This document shows, one piece after another, positions 1-11,555 of a DNA stretch of 64,000 nucleotides (position 1 is the stretch's first letter; each line of letters starts with the position of its first letter). The notes under the pieces are model-generated. The model saw nothing but the letters and a program-made list of their open reading frames with translations, did not search any database and was not told where the DNA came from. The DNA lies in NCBI RefSeq assembly GCF_963924675.1, contig NC_089223.1:8196881-8260880 (forward strand), in the 5' to 3' direction. Source of the DNA: Phocoena phocoena (Eukaryota; Chordata; Mammalia; Artiodactyla; Phocoenidae). Position numbers and translations under genes: made by a program.

Positions 1-28
1 CTCAACCACTGTGCCACCAGGGAAGCCC
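1..28 (-). mobile_element. CHR-type SINE, 5' end only, cut by window edge
   Basis: The first 28 bases are the reverse complement of the start of the cetacean tRNA-derived SINE found intact at 9317, 12063 and 35151. The body and poly(A) lie outside the window. Confidence 0.8.
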
Positions 29-2773
29 AGGCATAGGCATTTTTAAAACCATTTAAGAAAATATATCTGTGACAACTAGTTTCATTATTGAAGAAAATCT
101 CCTTCATAAATGATGCATGGCCCCTGAAATCATTAACTTCTGAAAAGAAAAATAATTTAACAGTTGCTTCTACTACATAACTGCTTACTTGATAACTGCG
201 TTATTTTTATCACACATTTTTTTAGTTAATATGACTTCGTTTACTAAAGGAAACATCTATAAAAGCAGTAGGAGAATGCAATGACTAAACCTATTATGTG
301 CTTGTAATTTTAATTTTTATCAGTACAGTTTTATCCACTGAGAAAAGTCAGGAAGGAAAGAGATTATCTTCTATTTTATACTTTCACTCCAGCACTGAAT
401 GAATCTGACATTTATTTTTATACAATGGCCCGAACCTGAGGTTTTTTTTTTTTTTTTTTAACCGAGGTCAAGAAGAGCACAGCAAATTCAGTGGGAAGTC
501 TAGGTCATACCCCAAGGGGAGAGAGAAGAAAGAGTTTTCTTCCCTTAGTTCCTGGATCTTCTTTAGGGTTTATACTGTGACCAATGAATATGGGTTGTGA
601 GGCTTATTTAGAGCCATCTGCACTTGTGTTAGGTAGAAAAAGACTTTGTCTCCTCTCCTCTAATCATTATTATACTAGGTTACAAGGAGCTGTGCCTATG
701 TTCTACACCTCTTTAAAAATCTATTTGATGTTCGCTTCTGTATCATCTATTCCATTTATTTGTTTGCATATGTAGTCTACCCAGTTATTGGCCATGAAAT
801 GGTTATACGAGCATGCCCTTGAGCTAGCTGGGCTGGTGATCACTGCTCATCCAGGAAGTGTCATGGCACTGTGTAATGGAGGTATCATTTTTTTTTTCCA
901 GCTTGGACTCAGGTCAAGAAGAGGCTTTCCTATATAAGGGACAGAAATACAATTCTCCCCATTGCCTAAGAGCAGAGAAAACAGCTAGCAGAGGGAACAC
1001 AGATGGGGACAGATGGCTTAGACTAGAGAGACATCTCCAGAGCCAGTGGACAAATGCCATTTCTGGATTACCATTTTACATCTCTAGCCATACAGGGATC
1101 AGAAATGCTTAGCTGTTCAAGACACATACAGCTGTAACTAGAGATGTCTGAGAAAGACAGCTACAGAGGCCAAATGAAGTAACATTAGTACCAAGGATAC
1201 ACATCATTCTCACAGCTCACTAAGTCATTCTAGAAAGGACACACCAACCACATTTTGTTTGTTTGTCTGTTTTATACCAACTATATTTGAAAGTGTTTTC
1301 AGCTTCAGTTTTCAAAGATCAACTGGCGGAAAAAAAGATCTTAAGATACAATCTTGGTGAAAGAGTTAGTGCCTTATAATCTCTTGCAACTCACATGCTC
1401 TGCCTCATTTCTGGGGATTTGAAATAACAAGTATTTTAATCACCTCTAAACTAAGCAGAGCTAAGCAAAGATTAGTTTGCTCATGTAAATTTAAACTTGC
1501 TCATGCAAGACCACAGAGAAGCTAAAGTTACAAACTACGGATTAACCAATTTCTCTATTGAGTTAGCTTGGTCATGAACCATACAGTGAGACTGAGAGAG
1601 GATAATCAATATACATTAATTATTGATTCTCTATATGCCTGAAATATTCCAAATGGGATTAATTTCATAATAGTAATAGAATCTCTTCAAACAGTTTTTA
1701 TGACAGGTTTCAAGATTATCTTTCATTTATGAAGTGATTCATCTAAGTCTCTTCACCTAAAAGTAGGTATATTCCAATATAAATGGAGTTAATGAGCAAA
1801 TGTTACCTAAAAATGTTCCTCAAATCCTATATTTTTAAATGCATTTACTTGGTGAGTATATTTTGACACTGAATTTTTATTAATTCACAGTAAACAAAAT
1901 TTCTACTATACATTTGAATTCGTTTTCTATAAGCCTGTAATATTTCAGTGAAGAAGATACAGAAGATAGTTTGAATCTGGAAAGGAATGCATAGTAGTTA
2001 AAACATTTTTCCAAAAAAAAAAAAAATTAAGGTGGAACAAGTTTTATAAAAAATAGATGTTGGTATTTCTTTTAAAAATAAACTGTAGTCTCTTACCCTA
2101 AGTATTAAGTAATGACTCATTACTTCACTTGATTTAACTTTTCAAAGAAAGCCGCAATTATTTTTATAATAACCTGCCATTAAAACCAGAGATAAGAATC
2201 CTTTAAAATTTTGCCTACAATGAACACAAGAAAGTTTGGAGGACATTTTGTCTTAGAACTGGAAAAAGAAGTAGCTATATAAATATCATAGTGGTCAGTT
2301 AGGAATATTATATACACCTAGTAAATAGGAGAAGTTCTACTCAAAAGATTTAAGATATGGAAAGGGGCTCTAAAATTAATGCAATCACTCTTCTGGTTGG
2401 ACAAATGATCAAATAAATTCTCACAATATATTTTAGGTTAATGGAGTTTTTCTTTTCACTAGCAAAACAACTATGTGCATTTTGGAATTCTCTTAATAAA
2501 GAGAACAAAATTTTACACATTAGACCCTGTATTCTGTCATATGTAAGATAGTTCTTATTTTTCTTGTTAAAATTTGCTTACACTTTCCACTGACCATGTG
2601 CTATTTTTATAATTATGAAAAAATCAATAAAATGATTTCTATTGTGCGAAAGAAAAATTACAGTTGCACATTTTATTTTACCCCCAGAAGTAACCTTCCA
2701 TTATACTTGAGTGTTCTCTATATTATAGGGAATACAATGGAAACAATTCTGATTGAGAAGTAAAACTGTCTAC
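29..2773. other. AT-rich non-coding stretch, no gene recognised
   Basis: No repeat family or convincing splice-flanked open frame was recognised. The only simple sequence is a T-run at 442-459 and an A-run at 2013-2026. Short open frames near 584 and 858 have no coding support. The stretch is probably intronic or 3' flanking sequence of the minus-strand gene proposed here. Confidence 0.5.
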
Positions 2774-2787
2774 TAAAAAATATCACT

Positions 2788-3180
2788 ACGAGTTTTATAG
2801 TATACAGTCTTACATTTAAGTCTTTAATCCATTTTGAGCTTATTTTTGTGTATGGTGTTAGAGAATGTTTTGATTTTCTTCTTCTACATGTGGCTGTCCA
2901 ATTTTCCCAGCACCACTTACTGAAGAGACTGTCTTTTCTCCATTGCATATGCTTGCCTCCTTTGTCATAGATTAATTAACCATAGGTGTGTGGTTTTATT
3001 TCTGGGCTTTCTATCCTGCTCCACTGATCTATAAGAATGTCTTTAGGCCAGCACCATACTGTTTTGATTGCTGTAGCTTTATAGCATAGTCTGGAGTTAG
3101 GGAGCCTGATTCCTCCAGCTCCATTTTTCTTTCTCAAGATTGTTTTGGCTATTTGAGGTCTTCTGTGTTTCCACATAAAT
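2788..3180 (-). mobile_element. L1, inverted 5' segment of a twin-primed insertion
   Basis: The minus strand encodes the late part of L1 ORF2, with the familiar stretches RIAK-like, [30 protein letters not shown] and ENWTATC in order from 3176 down to about 2790. It abuts, head to head, a plus-strand segment that continues ORF2 from nearly the same point. The two arms overlap by about 20 bases (a shared ACTATAAAACTC core). This inverted-then-sense layout is the signature of twin priming. Confidence 0.9.
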
Positions 3181-4462
3181 TATAAGACTGGATACTATAA
3201 AACTCTTAAGAGGAAAACATAGGCATAACACTCTTTGACATAAATTGCAGCAATACCTTTTTGCACCCACCTCCTAGAGTAACGAACATAAAAACAAAAA
3301 TAAACAAATGGGACCGAATGAAACTTCAAAGCTTTTGCACAGCAAAGGAAACCATAAACAAAACAAAAAGACAACCCTCAGAATGGGAGAAAATATTGGC
3401 AAATGAAGCAACCAACAAGGGATTATCTCCAGAATATACAAACAGCTCGTGCAGCTCAATATTAAAAAAACAAAAAACAACCCAGTCAAAAAATGGGCAG
3501 AAAACCTAAACAGACATTTCTACAAAGAAGACATACAGATGGCCAAAAAGCACATGAAGAGGCTCAACACTGCTAATTATTAGAGAAATGCAAAGCAAAA
3601 CTACAATGAGATATCACCTCACACCAGTCAGAATAGCCATCATTAAAAAGTCTACAAACAATAAATGCTTGAGAGGGTGTGGAGAAAAGGGAACCCTCCT
3701 ACACTGTTGGTGGGAATGTAAATTAGTACAGCCACTATGGAGAACAGTATGGAGGTTCCTTAAAAAAACTAAAACCATAGCTAACATACGATCCAGCAAT
3801 CCCACTCCTGGGCATATATCTGGAGAAAACCATAATTCAAAAACATATAAGCACCCCAATGTTCACTGCAGCACTATTTACTACAGCCAAGACATGGAAG
3901 CAAGTTAAATGTCCATCGAAAGAGGAGTGGATAAAGAAGATGTGGCACATATATACAATGAACTATTACTTAGCCATAAAAAAGAATGAAATAAGGCCAT
4001 TTACAGGAACATGGATGGACCTAGAGACTATCATACTAAGTGAAGTAAGTCAGACAGAGAAGGACAAATATATGATGTCACTTATATGTGGCATCTAAAA
4101 AATGATACCAATGAACTTATTTACAAAACAGAAACAGACTCACAGACTTAGAAAACAAACTTACGGTTACCAAAGGGGAAAGGTGTGGGGTGGGAGGGAT
4201 AAATTAGGAGGTTGGGGTTAATATATACACACTACTATACATAAAATAGGCAATCAACCAGGACCTACTGTATAGCACAGGGAACTCTATACTCTGTAAT
4301 AACGTATATGGGAAAAGAATCTGAAAAAGAATAGATATATGTATATGTATAACTGAATCACTTTGCTGTACAGCTGAAACTAACAAAACATTGTAAATCA
4401 ACTCTACTCCAATATAAAATTTTTTAAAAGTTAGTGGGTAAAAAAAATAAAAAATAAAAACA
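3181..4462 (+). mobile_element. L1, sense 3' segment of the twin-primed insertion
   Basis: This holds the ORF2 C-terminus ([19 protein letters not shown], then the cysteine-containing tail around 3660-3760), the 3' UTR, and an A-rich tail at 4433-4462. ORF2 is broken by stops and frameshifts. The whole insertion 2788-4462 is bounded by 14-bp direct repeats TAAAAAATATCACT at 2774-2787 and 4463-4476. These are perfect target-site duplications, so both arms arrived in one event. Confidence 0.92.
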
Positions 4463-4688
4463 TAAAAAATATCACTGTCCATTAAATAATAAGAGTGTCC
4501 TGAGCATTTTTGGATGAATATAACCTTGGATTAAATATGCTAAAAAGAAGTATATTTAAGACCACTAGGTCCAAAAAAAAAGGGGGTGTGGTGCTGAGGG
4601 AAATGCAAGCCACAGAGCATGGAAACCCAAGAAGATAGAGTCTTTCTAAACGTTTCACACAATAGCCTAAAGAGCAGACATAACCTAC

Positions 4689-4763
4689 CTTGGTTTTTGG
4701 AGATGGCTTTTGTGTGTCTCTTACGAAGTCTTTTGTTAGAAGGATGTTCTTACAATTGGCCTC
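4689..4763 (-). CDS. Candidate exon (75 nt), unnamed minus-strand gene
   Basis: On the minus strand a pyrimidine-rich tract ending CTTCTTTTATAG precedes 75 bases that end in CCAAG before the donor GTAGGTTA. One frame is open throughout (25 codons, beginning EANCKN). The upstream candidate exon at 5051-5147 would enter in another phase; the reading then is GGQL followed by TAA. Either this exon holds the stop codon, or an acceptor 15 bases further in is used, or it is not part of the same transcript. The splice signals are good but the frame conflict lowers confidence. Confidence 0.4.
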
Positions 4764-5050
4764 CTATAAAAGAAGTATAAAAGAAACATTAGAGACCGAA
4801 GAACACTACCCAAACCAGAAATTACAATGTAGTGAAACACATTTCTGGATTGAGTTGTTCATATCAGAAGCTAGTGAGACTGTAGAGAGCAGTCAAAACG
4901 TTTCCTTTCTTCTTTGTCACGTACATCAGTGAAGTAATGTAATACAGTGATGGGGTAGGTATGGGACCTACAGGACATATATATTCAGAGATGATTATTA
5001 AAAATCTCACCTACGCTATCATGTCATTTACATATCCACAGACATCTCAC

Positions 5051-5147
5051 CTCTTCTTTGGAGAATTGAATAGTAATTCTCCAAGATATCAACACCAAAC
5101 TTGAAGTTTCCAACTTTCCCCAAGTATTTTACAAATGGGTTCTGACT
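5051..5147 (-). CDS. Candidate exon (97 nt), unnamed minus-strand gene
   Basis: The minus strand shows an acceptor ATAAAACATTTACAG, 97 bases, and a strong donor AAGAG/GTGAGA. Only one of three frames is open: it enters in phase 0, reads 32 codons (starting SQNPFVKYLGK, containing FKFGVDILENYY) and leaves one base over. The composition is protein-like and no repeat family was recognised. The protein was not identified. Phase fits the 29-nt candidate upstream at 5343-5371. Confidence 0.6.
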
Positions 5148-5342
5148 CTGTAAATGTTTTATCATAAACAAATTCCTTCACATTCTTCATAGTCCGTATC
5201 AAATAGTGACAGCTGCATATCAATATCCCAAGAAAAAATATCTGAGTATCTGTTTACAAAATTATTAAGCTGCTAAGTCCTCGGTTCACGCCAAAACAGT
5301 ACATGCAGAAATAAGAGCAGAGATTATGAGGCAGCAGCTTAC

Positions 5343-5371
5343 TTGCGGTTGGACAGATTTACTATTTATTT
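5343..5371 (-). CDS. Candidate micro-exon (29 nt), unnamed minus-strand gene
   Basis: A T-rich acceptor tract ending ACCATGTAG and a donor CAA/GTAAGC flank 29 bases. The single open frame needs two bases to finish a codon and then reads INSKSVQPQ, ending in phase 0. That is exactly the bridge needed between the 36.2-kb exon (leaves one base) and the 5.1-kb exon (starts in phase 0). It is very short and the base before the donor is A, so it may be chance. Confidence 0.35.
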
Positions 5372-5810
5372 CTACATGGTAAATAAAAACAACAATCTTG
5401 TTGTTTCTTACAAAATAATGTAGGGCCTCACTTCTGAATAGCCATTAACTTGAGTCAATTTTCCATAGATGATTCTATCTCCAAATTAAGCCAGAACGAA
5501 AATACATAAGAGGAAGATTATAGTCAACAATAAAGCTAAGGAGTAAATAAGTCAGATTTCTTTTACCTGCTCCAAAACCTTCACCTCTGCCTCCCATTTC
5601 TTCCCCTATCATGTCTACCATTCACTCATCTAAATAATGAGGTTTTTTTCCAATTTACTTTAGGGTTAATTATCTTCTTTTAAACAAAACTGTATTCTAC
5701 ACATTTTATAATATTAATAAAATTTCCCGGAATTACATTCTTATATTTTTAAAGGGAACAGTATATTATTAGGATAAAATGTCCCTAAAGATAAATAATT
5801 ACTAAATCAT
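5372..5810. other. Intron-like non-coding sequence
   Basis: AT-rich sequence without recognised repeats or open frames, between the micro-exon candidate and a MIR element. Confidence 0.4.
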
Positions 5811-6010
5811 AGGATGTGTCAGGCACTGTGCTAGAGACTTCGCATCCACAAGGCCACGCCCCCCTCAACAGCCCTATGAGTTAGGTACTATTATTATATC
5901 GTATTATCATTCCCCTTTTAAGTATTACACAACAAACGCATACAGAAGTTAAGTAAATTGCCTAATGTCACACAGGACTCAAAGATGGTCCTGAATAACT
6001 TTAAGGCCTG
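5811..6010 (-). mobile_element. MIR SINE fossil
   Basis: Reading the plus strand, the order CAGGCACTGTGCTAGA, CCCTATGAGTTAGGTACTAT, then AAGTTAAGTAAATTGCC and GTCACACAG is the reverse complement of the MIR 3' half and core. It is diverged and carries no visible target duplication. Confidence 0.75.
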
Positions 6011-6084
6011 AGCTCTTATCATCTTTATATACTACTTCTCATCCAATATACTTGACAGCTTAAATGACTAGGTTGTAGAACCAC

Positions 6085-6240
6085 AGCATTTTAAAGCCAA
6101 GAGAGTTTTTAATGATCAACTACTCTATCCACACCCCTAATTTTACAGATGAGGGGTGTGCATCCTGAGGTGATGTGCCCCAAATCACACAGAGAGTGGT
6201 AGAGCCGAGACCCATGCCTGGACCACAGGGCTGTACAGGC
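6085..6240 (-). mobile_element. MIR SINE fossil
   Basis: The motif TTTTACAGATGAGG followed by a diverged spacer and CAAATCACACAGAG, then GGTAGAGCCGAGACCC, is the conserved MIR core in reverse orientation. It is adjacent to, but separate from, the MIR at 5811. Confidence 0.7.
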
Positions 6241-6999
6241 TACCTGTCCTCCGCTTTGTGCTAGGGAACAATATTCCCAGACTCGGAGGGGATCGTGAAC
6301 CTCTCGTGAGCTGGGGGCAGGGGTAGCTGCAGCGCGGCCAACACTCTCAGCTGTCTGTGGCCTCGTGCACAGCCCTGTGTAAGGACCAAGGGTACATTTC
6401 TGAGATCTCCAAATAAGTGTGCATTCCAGTCCTACCCTTTCCCACCAGTCACACCACCTGCTGTTGGGAAGCTGTTTACTGGAAATAGTGAATGAACCCA
6501 TTCCCGCTTCTGACTCACTGTGAGAGGGATAAACTATATCCAGCATGACATTTAAAAGGTTTAAGTGATTAACTGCATAACCCGTTGCGTAATCTGGCTA
6601 CCCCTGGATAATATAATTAGGTATAATCCTCATACCTCTTTTTAAACTACTGGTAAGTAAATGTTAGAATGTGATGAGAAGAAAAAAGGCCAACTCTTCA
6701 GGGAAGTGAATAGGAATAGGTGACCTTTGTTTATGTCTGTCTGAGCTTATAAATGCCTATAATTCTTTCTTCCTTATGCATAAACTAAAAGTGGCCGTGT
6801 TTCCTTTAAAAGTGACAGTCTCAATCCTAATTTGCCTCCCTGTCCCTGTGAATTAATAAGTATAAGGCTGATAGTCAGCTTTTCCTTAAAAGACTCTGAA
6901 AGCATTTTCTGTAAACTTTTAACTGAAAATACCACCTACATAAATTACGTTTATTTTTTGTTTTATGACTTTAAATTCAGAGAGTGGAGTCAAAGTGAA
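6241..6999. other. Non-coding stretch, no feature recognised
   Basis: A 145-codon minus-strand frame at 6109-6546 overlaps the MIR core and has no protein-like features. Nothing else was recognised. Confidence 0.4.
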
Positions 7000-7400
7000 G
7001 TTCAGTAGTCACAGCACCATCCTAGATCTCTAACCAGCTCTAGGAAGTCAGGTAAGCATTTTTTTTTTTTTCGGTACACGAGCCTCTCACTGTTGTGGCC
7101 TCTCCCATTGCGGAGCACGGGCCCCGGACACACAGGCTCAGCGGCCATGGCTCACGGGCCCAGCCGCTCCACGGCATGTGGGATCTTCCCGGAGCGGGGC
7201 ACGAACCCGTGTCCCCTGCATCGGCAGGCGGACTCTCAAACGCTGAGCCACCAGGGAAGCCCCAGGCAAGCATTTTAACCTCTTGGACCTCTCCCTCAGT
7301 TTAAAGATCTATACAACAAAGGGACTGGATTAGGTGAGCTCCAAGAATCCTAGCTAGCTCTTAAATTTCAAGACTTTATGATCTTATGATTCTTTCAGGA
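7000..7400 (+). mobile_element. MIR3-like SINE fossil, split by a young SINE
   Basis: The halves 7000-7062 and 7264-7400 read as one MIR-like element when the SINE is removed: AAGCATTTTAACCTCTTGGACC, a degenerate CTCAGTTT, then a tail with GGACTGGATTAGGTGAGCTCC and repeated TATGATCTTATGATTC. The subfamily call is from memory of the consensus tail. Confidence 0.55.
7063..7263 (-). mobile_element. CHR-type SINE (cetacean tRNA-derived)
   Basis: A full-length copy in reverse, with its poly(A) as the T-run at 7059-7071 and its GGGCTTCCCTGG start at 7262. Direct repeats AGGTAAGCATTTT (7050-7062) and AGGCAAGCATTTT (7264-7276) are the target duplication, differing at one base. Confidence 0.93.
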
Positions 7401-7724
7401 AGCAATATTTACTGACAAAAAAGTTAAGCCACATCCTGTTGAGGATTGCATTCCCAATGCCCCCAACCGAATGCTTCTGGAGTACTGGCACCCATGCAAT
7501 AGCAGTGAGCTATAGAACACCGGCCACACTTCCTGCAGGACCAAGTGTTACTCAGATTTCTGGAGGGAAATTAAGTAATTCAACTCGTACCTTCAATAAG
7601 TAACTGGTAATAACTTAATGTATTGTTTTAAAACAGATATAGTGCGGTAACTCCATAATATATTATGAGAAATATTTTAAAGATAAAGCCCTTTTAAAGT
7701 TGTGCTTTTAGAAAGCCATTTATG

Positions 7725-8262
7725 CTTGTAGGTATATACCTGAGAATTAAAAACATATGTCCACACAGAAACTTTTACATAAGTGCTCACTGTAGCATTA
7801 TTCACAATGGCCCCAAAGTGGAAACAACACAAATGTCCATCAACTGTTGTTCAGATAAAAAAAGTATGGGGTATACCCACGATGGAATATTGTCCAGCTA
7901 TAAAAAGGAATGAAGTACTGGTACCTGCTAATCACACAGATTCACCTTGAAAACACTATGCTAAGTGAAAGAAGCCAAACACAAAAGGACATACATCGTG
8001 ATTCCATGTGTATGAAATGTTCAGAATGGACAAATAATGACAGGAAGTAGATTAGTGGTAGCCAGGGCCTGGGAGGAGGAGGGAATGTATAGTCACGTCT
8101 CATAGCTCCAGTCTGCATGGGGTTTCTTTTGGGGTGACAAAAATGTTCCGGAGCTAGGTAACGGTAACGGTTGTACAACTTGGTGAACACGCTAAAACCC
8201 GACAGACTGCACATTGTAAACAGGTGAACTTTATGGTACATGAATTATGTCTACATTTTTTA
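7725..8262 (+). mobile_element. Old L1 (L1M-type) 3' end
   Basis: Begins in the ORF2 end (TATATACCTGAGAATT, TAGCATTATTCACAATGGCC, AAATGTCCATCAACTG) and runs through the old-type 3' UTR with GCCAGGGCCTGGGAGGAGG and AACTTTATGGTACATGAATT. It is diverged, 5'-truncated and non-coding. Confidence 0.8.
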
Positions 8263-8725
8263 AAAAGCCTTTTAAAGCAAATCCCCACATTCCCAGGGCA
8301 AAGGGAAGAGACCTCAGGTTTGTGTTTGAACTCTCCCCTTAGAAGAACTTCTTTGCAAAGGTTTGAAGGGGGAATGTTTCGTGTTTGTAAGTATTTTGTG
8401 AGCATGGAAATTCTCTCAAATATTAACTGAACCCTATTATTATGCGTGGCATTCCAATGCTGGGCACTGGAGAATGGAATGATAAATTAGACATGAATAT
8501 ATTATATAGGGTATACTTATATTTATTTTAAACATTTCTACTTGAACGAGACTTCTGACTGAACTGACTGCCCACTCCAAAGACTTGAGTAACATCCAAT
8601 TGCTTAAAACCGCTGTATCATGAAAACACCATTTAAAAATACAATAGGGAAAGAAAAAATACCTTGTTTGTCACTGCTTTGTTGGCCTTTCCACTCACTT
8701 ACTAATGACAATAAAAAATAGGAAA
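8263..8725. other. Non-coding stretch, no feature recognised
   Basis: No recognised repeat or coding signal. Confidence 0.4.
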
Positions 8726-9058
8726 AAAAGCACCTGCCGTTCCCTCAGCCTAGCCCGCTGCTCCCAGCTATTCACATTGTGTGCCCACACTTCATCCAGG
8801 TCTCTGTTCAGTTTTGCTGGAGCGGACTCCCTCCCTGGAACACCTTATCTGAATCACCACTGCTCTCCCCTCCCACTGGGGCTCTCTCTATTTCTTCAGA
8901 GCGCTCAGCAATATCTCATTTTAATATTTAGTGGTTTTAATTCACTGTCCATCTCACCCTGCTCTGTGAGAAGACCTGTATCACTCACGGATACACCCAC
9001 AAGGCCTAGAACACTGTTTGGCACACAGTAGAAGCTCAACTGTTGTGGTGGATGAGTA
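8726..9058 (+). mobile_element. L2 LINE 3' fossil
   Basis: Contains the L2 order CTCCCTCCCTGGAACACC, then GAGAAGACCTGTATC and AGAACACTGTTTGGCACACAG. Diverged and non-coding. Confidence 0.65.
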
Positions 9059-9316
9059 AACCAAATCAATGAACAATATTCCTTTTCTAACCTTTCACAA
9101 TCCCTTTGTGCATTCCTGCTGTTTTTAATTCTCTCCTTAATCAGCTTACACTTCATGACCTTTCATTCCTTTGCTAATGCCCTTCGTTTTCTTCCTCTTG
9201 TCGTCAATCACTGCATTTATTTCACAAAAGGACAACCTTGGATGAATCCGGTTATATGCCTTCTCTGTGCTGGGAATGGAGCAACTGAAAGTGGCTGGAA
9301 AAAAAGTATAGAACTG

Positions 9317-9517
9317 GGGCTTCCCTGGTGGCGCAGTGGTTGAGAGTCCGCCTGCCGATGCAGGGGACACGGGTTCGTGTCCCGGTCCGGGAGGATGCCA
9401 CATGCCGCGGAGCGGCTGCGCCCGTGAGCCATGGCCGCTGAGCCTGCACGTCCGGAGCCTGTGCTCCGCAATGGGAAAGGCCGCAACAGTGAAAGGCCCA
9501 CGTACCGCAAAAAAGAA

Positions 9518-9549
<32 letters not shown>
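9317..9549 (+). mobile_element. CHR-type SINE with poly(A) and (AT)n tail
   Basis: A full-length copy: 5' GGGCTTCCCTGGTGGCGCAG, B-box-like GGGTTCGTGTCCC, a CpG-rich body, then about 20 A and an (AT)n run. Flanking repeats TATAGAACTGG (9307-9317) and TATAGAATTGG (9550-9560) are the target duplication. Open frames through this SINE on both strands are repeat artefacts. Confidence 0.95.
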
Positions 9550-9556
<7 letters not shown>

Positions 9557-9649
9557 TTGGTTGACTGTGTCATGTTAAATTTATTACCATAAATCTTGAA
9601 TGAACCCTCTCTAATCCACAGCAATCCTGCTATACTTCTTTAGTAACAT

Positions 9650-10240
9650 GATTTTCCACTCTCCAAGACGATATTTCATGTCTCCTCCTCTCTTCTCAAT
9701 CCCTTTTCCTTCCATTCTTGCTTCATCGGAAACAAGAAGCATCAGAGAAGTTTCTCATTACCCCACCATCAAATTTACAAACCACTCTACGTCCCTCCAG
9801 TTACCATGGAAGATTCTGGTCCTAATCGGCCATTCCCTCCACGCCACCTTTGAGCCCATCTCCTCTCACCTTCTCAAGGACGTCACTCTTTCAATTCTCC
9901 CCTCCCACTCCCTCTCCACTAGATCATTCCCATAATCACACGCATGCTCTGTAATTATCTTTAAGAACAGAAAACACCAACCAAAAAAACAACTTCCTCA
10001 ATCTTAGTTCTCTCACTAGCTGTGGTCCCACGTTGTTTGCTTTCCTTTATAGCGCACTCCTCCAAAGCAGCTGTCTTCACCGTATCTACTTCTTCATCTT
10101 CAGTGCCCCCAAATCTGTGTTTTTCGTTTGTTTTTTTGGTCACTAGCCACAGAAAGTGCTGAAAACAGTCACAGCTTGGTTTCCATCCTACTCAGTTAGC
10201 AACACCTGACCCAGGTGATTCCTTCTAATTGCTGCCACAT
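9650..10240 (+). mobile_element. L2 LINE internal (reverse transcriptase region) fossil
   Basis: Runs of CTCTCACCTTCTCAAGGACG, then AACCAAAAAAACAACTTCC, CTCACTAGCTG and CTTTATAGC follow the order of the L2 ORF2 region. The alignment is by memory and the sequence is strongly diverged. Confidence 0.5.
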
Positions 10241-10379
10241 CGTCACTGATGGGGGGAACTGCCCACCTCATGAACCAACTCCACAGGATCTGCTTGGGCA
10301 CTGCTTCTCCTCTATACAATAAACTTACATATCTATTGGTTATTGGTTTGTTTTGTGTATCCTCTACTATATACAAGTT

Positions 10380-10490
10380 CTATGAAGGTAAATAATTGGT
10401 GTCCCTAACTCATGACTGAAACTACAGTGCCACTGCAAAGTGCCTTGTATAGTAGGAGCTCAATAAATATGTGTTGAATAAATAGTTGAG
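10380..10490 (+). mobile_element. L2/MIR-like 3' tail
   Basis: GTGCCTTGTATAGTAGGAGC followed by TCAATAAATATGTGTTGAAT is the shared CORE/L2 tail motif. It may be the 3' end of the L2 segment just upstream. Confidence 0.5.
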
Positions 10491-10574
10491 TGAAATCGGA
10501 GTGACTCAAGGGTTGATGTAGAGAATTCTTCTTTCCCCAAAGGATACAATGATCTCAGAACACTTTCATTTCTT

Positions 10575-11555
10575 CTAAATACAACCAATATCCTGATGAC
10601 TCCCAAATCTGTATCACTACCTTTGACATTTCTCCTAAGCTACTTAAGTCTAACTGCTTACTTGGCAACTCTACCTTGCTGTCTAATAAGCACCTAAATT
10701 TATGTCCAAACCTGAGCTTTTGATTTGTCAGCAAAATAATTTAGGTCAGTCCTGGAGTTTCTTCCCCAGATTAGCAAATGGTACCCAGTTGCTCAAGCCA
10801 ATGTCTTAGGTATCAACCTTGATTCCTCCCTTTCCCGTACCTCCCACCATCAAACCTATCATCAAGTCCAGTCAGCACTCTCCAAAGTAAACTGGGATTC
10901 ATTCACTTCTCTCTATGTACACAGCCAACCCAGTCGTAGCCATCATTTTTCACCTAAATTACTTCAATCATCCTGCTTTCTATAAGCTTTGTATACGTAA
11001 ATCAGATGATGTCATTCCTCAAGCAATGTCTCATCATTACTCCCGGAATAAAATCCAAACTATTTACCATAACCTACATAGCCTCACATGATCTAGCCCT
11101 TGCCTTCTTGTCTAACCTCATCTCACACCACTTGCCCGCTCCCTTACTATGCCTTAGACACAACGGCCGCCTTTTCTACCTTCAAACACTCCGAGCCCTT
11201 TCCTGCCTTCAAGTATTTGTCCTTCACATTCCCCCTCCCTGGAATGCCTCTCCACCATTTCTTTAGCATGGCCGGTATGTTCTCCTCCTTCAGCTCCTAT
11301 GTCACCTCCTCCGAGAGGCCTTCTTTAACAACCCCATCTAAAGTGGCTCCCCTGATCACTCTCTTCCCTTATTAACCTGCTTTACTTCAAACACAGTACT
11401 TATTCTAATTTGTAATTTACAGTTTTGTTTTACATTTTGATTTATTTATTGTACATCACCTCCAGTAGATTTTAAGGTTCATGTGGGTAAAGATTTGCTC
11501 AGTGTACCCCCAGCATTCTGAAGGTATTTAATAAGCGTTTTTTGAATGAATAAAG
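10575..11555 (+). mobile_element. L2 LINE, long 3' segment
   Basis: Almost 1 kb of well-ordered L2: GATGACTCCCAAATCTGTAT, GTTGCTCAAGCCAATGTCTT, ATGATGTCATTCCTCAAGCA, CATGATCTAGCCCTTGCC, CCTCCCTGGAATGCC, TCCGAGAGGCCTTC and the terminal AATAAGCG...TTGAATGAATAAA. The 86- and 91-codon plus-strand frames here are remnants of L2 ORF2, not host genes. Confidence 0.88.

Noticed and set aside
6109..6546. A 145-codon minus-strand frame
   Set aside because: It overlaps the core of a MIR element and lacks protein-like features.
7040..7304. Several open frames of 61-77 codons on both strands
   Set aside because: They are translations of the CHR-type SINE. The same proline/glycine/serine-rich frames recur at 9252, 12047, 16586, 25508 and 35128.
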